Positions 59,643-64,000 of a stretch of 64,000 nt of DNA are shown piece after piece. Every line of letters starts with the position of its first letter. Positions within the stretch are counted from its first letter, which is position 1. The position numbers were made by a program, and so were the translations under genes. The DNA lies in contig NZ_JAJGBN010000006.1 of NCBI RefSeq assembly GCF_020782875.1, forward strand, positions 62,001-126,000. The letters run 5' to 3'. Under the pieces are notes generated by a model. That model was not told the DNA's origin. It saw only the letters and a program-made list of their open reading frames with translations, and made no database searches. Origin of the DNA: Allomuricauda sp. M10 (GTDB taxonomy: Bacteria; Bacteroidota; Bacteroidia; Flavobacteriales; Flavobacteriaceae).

Positions 59643-60680
59643 ATGGAAACATTTTTAGGATTGGATTATCCCACATGGTGGTTTTTGGTCGTTGGCGGTT
59701 TGTTCTCAGGATATGCCATCTTGGATGGGTTCGACTTTGGGGCAGGTGCTTGGCACCTCTTTCTAAAGAAAGAACACAGCCGAAGGATTGCCTTGAATGC
59801 AGTGGGGCCTGTATGGGATGGTAACGAGGTATGGTTGGTGATTGGGGGCGGAGCCTTGTTTGCAGGTTTCCCATTGATGTACGCCACATTGTTCTCATCA
59901 CTCTATATCCCCTTTATGCTGTTTTTGCTCTTCATCATCTTTAGGGCCATTTCCATAGAATTTAGGGGGAAGGAACCCATGTTGTGGTGGAGAAGGCTTT
60001 GGGATATCTGTTACAGCATTTCCAGTATCATGCTGGCCTTTTTGCTTGGGGTTGTACTCGGAAATGTGTTGCAAGGCATCCCGATAGGGGAGGATTATCA
60101 ATATAAAGGCGGTGTCCTTTTTGAATTTTTGAATCCATACGCCTTGATGACCGGATTTACCACCTTATCACTTTTTATGGCACATGGAGCTATTTTTCTA
60201 CTGTTGAAGACGGAAGGCAGATTATTTGCCAAACTGACGAGACTATTAAAAAGGGGAATGATCTTTTTTATGGTGAGTTTTTCCATTACCACCCTATATA
60301 CGTTGATCTACATTCCCCACCTTTCGGACGATTTTAAGAGTAATCCATCGCTTTTTGTGATCCCACTCTTGACCTTTTTGAGTATAGCCAATGTGCCCCG
60401 TTTGGCGGAGAAAAGAAAATACAAGTGGGCTTTTTTGTTTTCATCATTGACCATTGCCTTTTTGTTGGTTTTGGTGGCGGTTGAATTGTATCCCGTGCTC
60501 CTTCGTTCTACCATAGACCCTAAGTTTCATATCGACATATACAATGCCGCTTCCTCTACCAAATCGTTACAGATTATGTTGACAATTGTGGCCATCGGTA
60601 CCCCTTTGGTACTGTTCTATACCATATTTGTGTACAAAACATTCTGGGGCAAGGTCAAGTTGGACGAGACCAGTTATTAG
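59643..60680 (+). CDS. cydB: Cytochrome bd ubiquinol oxidase subunit II
   Basis: Second subunit of cytochrome bd, 345 aa with about nine TM helices. Family features include DYPTWWFLVVGGLFSGYAILDGFDFGAG (start of helix 1, residues ~8-35), GPVWDGNEVWLV near 55-66 and FRAISIEFRGKEP near 101-113. It lies 5 nt after cydA. Length and motifs fit CydB. No cydX-like gene follows directly; 118 nt later another Crp/Fnr-controlled gene starts. Confidence 0.96.
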   Translation: METFLGLDYPTWWFLVVGGLFSGYAILDGFDFGAGAWHLFLKKEHSRRIALNAVGPVWDGNEVWLVIGGGALFAGFPLMYATLFSSLYIPFMLFLLFIIFRAISIEFRGKEPMLWWRRLWDICYSISSIMLAFLLGVVLGNVLQGIPIGEDYQYKGGVLFEFLNPYALMTGFTTLSLFMAHGAIFLLLKTEGRLFAKLTRLLKRGMIFFMVSFSITTLYTLIYIPHLSDDFKSNPSLFVIPLLTFLSIANVPRLAEKRKYKWAFLFSSLTIAFLLVLVAVELYPVLLRSTIDPKFHIDIYNAASSTKSLQIMLTIVAIGTPLVLFYTIFVYKTFWGKVKLDETSY

Positions 60681-60736
60681 TTGTTTATATAGGTTTATAC
60701 AATTGAAAGGCAACTCATTAGGTACCTTTTTTCTAT

Positions 60737-60780
60737 GTGACCTAAGTCACTTTATATCTGAAACCCTAAAGTTAATTTTG
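60737..60780 (+). promoter_or_regulatory. Crp/Fnr-box promoter of the type III sulfide:quinone oxidoreductase gene
   Basis: GTGAC-CTAA-GTCAC (60737-60750) is a perfect dyad with the E. coli CRP-like core TGTGA-N6-TCAC, 22 bp, then -7 TAATTTTG (60773-60780), 18 nt before the ATG. Confidence 0.82.
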
Positions 60781-60797
60781 GTGAAAATGATATAAAA

Positions 60798-62255
60798 ATG
60801 GCAAAAATTGTTGTTCTGGGAGCCGGAATAGCGGGTCATGTGGCCGCTTCGCATCTCAGAAGAAAGCTCCCAAAAGAGCATGAAGTGGTGGTGGTTTCAC
60901 CCAATAGTAACTACCAGTGGATCCCATCCAATATATGGGTTGGGATCGGTAGGATGAAACCCAGGGATCTCATATTTCCATTGGCCCCCCTGTACGCCAA
61001 AAAACATATCGATTATAAACAGGCCAAAGCCATCAGTTTTTATCCCGAAGGAGATAATGATGAGCAGAAACCCTACGTCTTGGCAGAATATGTGACAGGG
61101 GACGAGAAGGGAAAGCAAGAGAAGGTCACCTATGACTATCTGATCAATGCAACGGGTCCAAAACTCAATTTTGAAGGGACCGAGGGACTTTCACCAGGTA
61201 AGAACAAGGCACATTCCGTTTGCACCTATACCCACGCCCAAGAAGCTTGGGTGGCCCTGGAAGAGGTCATCAAACAAATGAAGCAGGGCAAAAAGGTCAA
61301 GATTCTGATCGGTACAGGTCATGCCAAGGCCACCTGCCAAGGTGCCGCTTTTGAATACATTTTGAATGTGGAGCAAGAGCTTAGAAGACACAAGGTAAGG
61401 GATATGGCCGAAATCACCTGGATTTCCAACGAATACCAACTAGGGGATTTTGGGATGGACGGAATGCTGTTGAGCTACGGAAGCAATATCATGAAATCCA
61501 ACGAAATGGTGGAGATGGTCTTTGAAGACCGGGGAATCCATTGGATTTTGGGAGCCGGGGTCAACAAAGTGGAAGATGGGTTGGCTCATTATGAAACCCT
61601 TGATGGCGAATACAAGCAGGAAAGCTATGATTTCGCCATGTTGATACCCTCATTCTCGGGTCATGGATTTAAGGCCTATGACAAGAATGGGGGTGATATT
61701 ACGGAAAAACTCTTTAAAGGGTTTATGATCGTTGATGCCGACTACACGCCCAAACCTTACGAGGAATGGACGGTTCAGGACTGGCCGGAAACCTATCAAA
61801 ACCCATCGTACGCCAATATTTTTGCACCGGGGATAGCCTTTGCACCTCCCCATGGCATTTCAAAACCGAGAAAGAGCAAAAACGGAACGGACATCACCCC
61901 AGCTCCACCACGTACGGGAATGCCTTCGGGCATTACGGCAAAATTAGTGGCCGATAATATTATTGAGATGATCAAAAACCCGAACCACGAATTGCATCAT
62001 AAGGGCTCAATGGGTAACATGGGAGCTGCCTGTATCGCTTCGGCCGGGTTTGGAATGACCAAGGGTAGTGGCATCAGCATCACAACTTATCCCATTGTGC
62101 CCGATTTCAAAAAATATCCGGATACCCATGGTAGAAAACTGGGTAAAACCTTTGGTTCTATCGGTTTGGCCGGACACTGGCTAAAATTGGCATTGCACTA
62201 TGCCTTCATCTACAAAGCAAAAATGAAACCTTTTTGGTGGTTAATTCCTGAATAG
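60798..62255 (+). CDS. Sulfide:quinone oxidoreductase, type III-like
   Basis: FAD-dependent SQR-family protein of 485 aa distinct from the type II enzyme. FAD motif VVLGAGIAGHVAASHLRRK (4-22). IPSNIWVGIGRMKPRDL and the long insert with TGHAKATCQGAAFEYI are those of the archaeal/bacterial type III group; Cys residues in ATCQGA and GAACIASAG are redox candidates. The C-terminal HWLKLALHYAFIYKAKMKPFW is amphipathic/hydrophobic and may attach it to the membrane. It is followed 7 nt later by a small basic peptide gene. Confidence 0.88.
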   Translation: MAKIVVLGAGIAGHVAASHLRRKLPKEHEVVVVSPNSNYQWIPSNIWVGIGRMKPRDLIFPLAPLYAKKHIDYKQAKAISFYPEGDNDEQKPYVLAEYVTGDEKGKQEKVTYDYLINATGPKLNFEGTEGLSPGKNKAHSVCTYTHAQEAWVALEEVIKQMKQGKKVKILIGTGHAKATCQGAAFEYILNVEQELRRHKVRDMAEITWISNEYQLGDFGMDGMLLSYGSNIMKSNEMVEMVFEDRGIHWILGAGVNKVEDGLAHYETLDGEYKQESYDFAMLIPSFSGHGFKAYDKNGGDITEKLFKGFMIVDADYTPKPYEEWTVQDWPETYQNPSYANIFAPGIAFAPPHGISKPRKSKNGTDITPAPPRTGMPSGITAKLVADNIIEMIKNPNHELHHKGSMGNMGAACIASAGFGMTKGSGISITTYPIVPDFKKYPDTHGRKLGKTFGSIGLAGHWLKLALHYAFIYKAKMKPFWWLIPE

Positions 62256-62262
62256 AAAAATC

Positions 62263-62397
62263 ATGACACGACGCATATCAAAATACAAGCGATTTATGAT
62301 GATGAACCCCATCGTCCAGTTTTTTAAATTCATTTTTTTGAGCTTAAAAGTGTTGGTGATCGTAGCCGGGGGACACGGGGGTACCCGAAAGGCTTAA
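62263..62397 (+). CDS. 44-residue basic peptide after the type III SQR gene
   Basis: Short ORF with ATG 7 nt after the SQR stop; product has a very basic start (MTRRISKYKRFMM), a hydrophobic segment (IVQFFKFIFLSLKVLVIVAGG) and a Gly/His/Arg-rich end (GHGGTRKA). Tight spacing and composition suggest a real, perhaps membrane-associated partner of the SQR. No family recognised; a purely random ORF cannot be excluded. Confidence 0.5.
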   Translation: MTRRISKYKRFMMMNPIVQFFKFIFLSLKVLVIVAGGHGGTRKA

Positions 62398-62489
62398 ACC
62401 CTGACATTCATCATTGTACAAAACCTCAATACGGATTTCCTTTGTGGGGACTTCTTCGTATTGGGGTTTTTTCATTCCCAAATTTCTTA

Positions 62490-62533
62490 GTAACACAGGT
62501 TACTGTGTGTGTCTTTTTACGCATCTAATTTTG
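62490..62533 (+). promoter_or_regulatory. Crp/Fnr-box promoter of the TolC-adaptor operon
   Basis: GTAAC-ACAG-GTTAC (62490-62503), 22 bp, then -7 TAATTTTG (62526-62533), 20 nt before the ATG. The half-sites and spacer ACAG are identical to the site at 56136. Confidence 0.85.
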
Positions 62534-62552
62534 ACCCAAATTAAAATAGCAT

Positions 62553-63857
62553 ATGAAGCGAATACTTATAGCAATCACACTCATTGGTATACAGGGAACC
62601 CTGTGGGCCCAAGACCATGTGAAGATTTCCATGGAAGATGTCTTGGCAAGGGTTCAGGAGTCCAATGCCAGCATCAAGGTATCCGAACAGGAAGCCAAGA
62701 TGGCCAAATACGATTACCAATTTTCAAGTTCTATTTTTTTGCCTCAGGTATCGGTTTCCCATACCGGGATAACGACCACCAATCCTTTGATGGCCTTTGG
62801 CTCAAAACTCAACCAAGAGATATTGACCCAGGCAGATTTTAACCCTGCCCTATTGAATGATCCCGATCAAATAGAAAACTTCGCCACCAAGATTGCAGTG
62901 GAGCAACCACTCATCAATATGGATGGTTTCTATCAACGCAAAGCGGCTAAAACCACTATGGAGGCGAAAGATCTTCAGGCACTACGCACAAGGGATTATT
63001 TGGATTTTGAGGCGCAAAAGGCCTTTGGACAATTGCAATTGGCCCACAGGGCGGTACAGGTATTGGAAAAAGCCTTCGAAGCGGCTAATGCGAACCTGAA
63101 CACGGCCCAGAACAGCTTCAATCAGGGATTGCTACAGAAAGCAGATCTGCTGGAAGTGAAAGTTAGGGTCACCGAAGTAGAGAACCAACTGAACTCGGCC
63201 AAAAGCAACGTAAAAAATGCATCCGATTATTTGGCTTTTTTAATGAACGAACAAGGCAACGTGGTGTATGAACCTACCGAAGAATTGATGCCCAATGATT
63301 TAGGAGGATCTGCCGAGGCAACATTGGAAAATCGTGCCGATGTAAGGGCCATGGACTTGGTTTCCGAAGCGTACAAGGCCAACATGAGGGCAGAGAACAT
63401 GACCTTTTTGCCACGGTTGAATGCCTTTGCCAGTTATGAAATGTACGATGACCAAATTTTCCGTACTGATGCCAAGGGATATATCATCGGGGCAAGTTTA
63501 AGCTGGGATGTTTTTAAAGGAGCCCAACGCTTTGCAAAAGTGGGCAAGAGCAAAACAAATTATGAGAAAGCGAAACAAGAATACGAACAGTACGTTGCCA
63601 AAAGTTCTATGGAGCTACAACGCACCAGAAGGATGGTCGAAGATGCGCGCAACAGGCTCCAGACCTCAAAATTGGCTATGGACCAATCCGAAGAATCCTT
63701 GAGAATACGTACAAACCGATTTAAGGAAGGCTTGGAAAAAACAACCGATCTATTGATGGCAGAGGCCATGTACGCCGAAAAGCAATTGGCCTACTACCAA
63801 ACCATTTTCGAATATAACCAAGCACAATCCCTACTAACATTTTTAACCAAAGAATAA
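62553..63857 (+). CDS. TolC family outer-membrane efflux channel
   Basis: Outer-membrane factor of a tripartite efflux pump, 434 aa. Signal peptide ends at GTLWAQ. The TolC fold shows two similar helical halves with GLLQKADLLEVKVRVTEVENQLNSAK (first half) and KSSMELQRTRRMVEDARNRLQTSKLAMDQ (second). Unlike the channel fused to CusA at the left edge, this one is a free protein. It is followed 7 nt later by a lipoprotein adaptor and is under a Crp/Fnr-type promoter, so efflux is part of the sulfide/low-oxygen response. Confidence 0.93.
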   Translation: MKRILIAITLIGIQGTLWAQDHVKISMEDVLARVQESNASIKVSEQEAKMAKYDYQFSSSIFLPQVSVSHTGITTTNPLMAFGSKLNQEILTQADFNPALLNDPDQIENFATKIAVEQPLINMDGFYQRKAAKTTMEAKDLQALRTRDYLDFEAQKAFGQLQLAHRAVQVLEKAFEAANANLNTAQNSFNQGLLQKADLLEVKVRVTEVENQLNSAKSNVKNASDYLAFLMNEQGNVVYEPTEELMPNDLGGSAEATLENRADVRAMDLVSEAYKANMRAENMTFLPRLNAFASYEMYDDQIFRTDAKGYIIGASLSWDVFKGAQRFAKVGKSKTNYEKAKQEYEQYVAKSSMELQRTRRMVEDARNRLQTSKLAMDQSEESLRIRTNRFKEGLEKTTDLLMAEAMYAEKQLAYYQTIFEYNQAQSLLTFLTKE

Positions 63858-63864
63858 TTGCGAT

Positions 63865-64000
63865 ATGAAAAACACTACGATATATAAAAATGCCTTTATC
63901 GCCCTTGCATTGGGGATTACCCTTGCAAGTTGCGGAAGTGACAAGGAGCAGAAAAAGGATGGTGGACCGGCAGTTCCCGTGACCGTTGCCGAAGTGGAAA
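63865..64000 (+). CDS. Efflux RND periplasmic adaptor lipoprotein, partial
   Basis: First 45 codons of a HlyD/AcrA-type adaptor: lipoprotein signal with lipobox LASCGS, a Lys/Glu/Gly linker (SDKEQKKDGG) and PAVPVTVAEVE, the start of the first beta strands. The rest lies beyond the right edge, where an RND pump gene is expected. Confidence 0.8.
   Translation, partial: MKNTTIYKNAFIALALGITLASCGSDKEQKKDGGPAVPVTVAEVE

Noticed and set aside
1-64000. Prophage, insertion sequence, CRISPR or integrative element boundaries
   Set aside because: No transposase, integrase, phage structural gene or regular spaced repeats were found; only the tRNA-Asn locus shows a mobile-like signature.

Overview
The window looks like a chromosomal segment of a marine-type member of the Flavobacteriaceae (Bacteroidota). 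The evidence is a SusC/SusD pair, DUF4097 and DUF2141 proteins, a sodium-driven sugar symporter next to xylAB, a FeoB-associated Cys-rich peptide, very short intergenic spaces, and promoters with the Bacteroidota -7 element TAnnTTTG. Genus and species cannot be read from the sequence. I see no prophage, insertion sequence, CRISPR array or rRNA. There is one tRNA gene (Asn).

Layout. 1-5505 (minus): a heavy-metal RND efflux unit made of a His-rich exported protein, a CusA-like pump fused in frame to a TolC-like channel, and a lipoprotein adaptor cut by the left edge. 5592-13252: a GH13 alpha-glucosidase lipoprotein, a giant BNR/Asp-box protein, an SDR oxidoreductase and small conserved proteins. 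13286-16768 (minus): ECF sigma factor, anti-sigma factor with HEAT-like repeats, two DUF4097 proteins and an exported protein. 16908-20742 (minus): a TonB-plug-only lipoprotein, feoA-feoB plus a Cys-tailed peptide, and a Sco protein. 20893-22745: rseP, then an unusual tRNA-Asn locus with a broken 5' tRNA copy, an 18-bp perfect palindrome, a GIY-YIG nuclease gene and an intact tRNA-Asn. 22880-28844: cupin, hydrolase, DinB, PepSY-type and YceI proteins and a LytS/LytTR two-component pair. 28923-33458 (minus): xylB, xylA and a sugar:Na+ symporter.

33656-49357 is a phosphonate-utilization island organised like a polysaccharide utilization locus. It holds a 12-TM transporter (DUF5690), an FAD oxidoreductase of the phosphonate-linked TIGR03364 group, a phosphonatase-like HAD hydrolase, an XRE-cupin regulator, SusC/SusD, four exported phosphoesterase or metallo-hydrolase proteins, and a PLP enzyme resembling (R)-1-hydroxy-2-aminoethylphosphonate ammonia-lyase (PbfA). 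The inferred flow is outer-membrane capture and trimming of phosphonate conjugates, import, conversion of 2-aminoethylphosphonate relatives to phosphonoacetaldehyde by the FAD enzyme and PbfA, and C-P cleavage by the HAD enzyme.

49504-64000 is a sulfide/persulfide and microaerobic module: a Crp/Fnr regulator, SulP, a CstB-like persulfide dioxygenase-rhodanese, two more rhodaneses, an HMA protein, a haem-binding DUF3365 protein, a fatty-acid-hydroxylase-family protein, a DUF2892 protein, a type II sulfide:quinone oxidoreductase, cytochrome bd (cydAB), a type III sulfide:quinone oxidoreductase, and the start of a second efflux operon. Eight promoters in this module (plus a weaker ninth) carry a dyad related to GTAAC-N4-GTTAC placed exactly 22 bp upstream of a TAnnTTTG-like -7 element. 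This defines a compact local regulon, most likely controlled by the adjacent Crp/Fnr protein.
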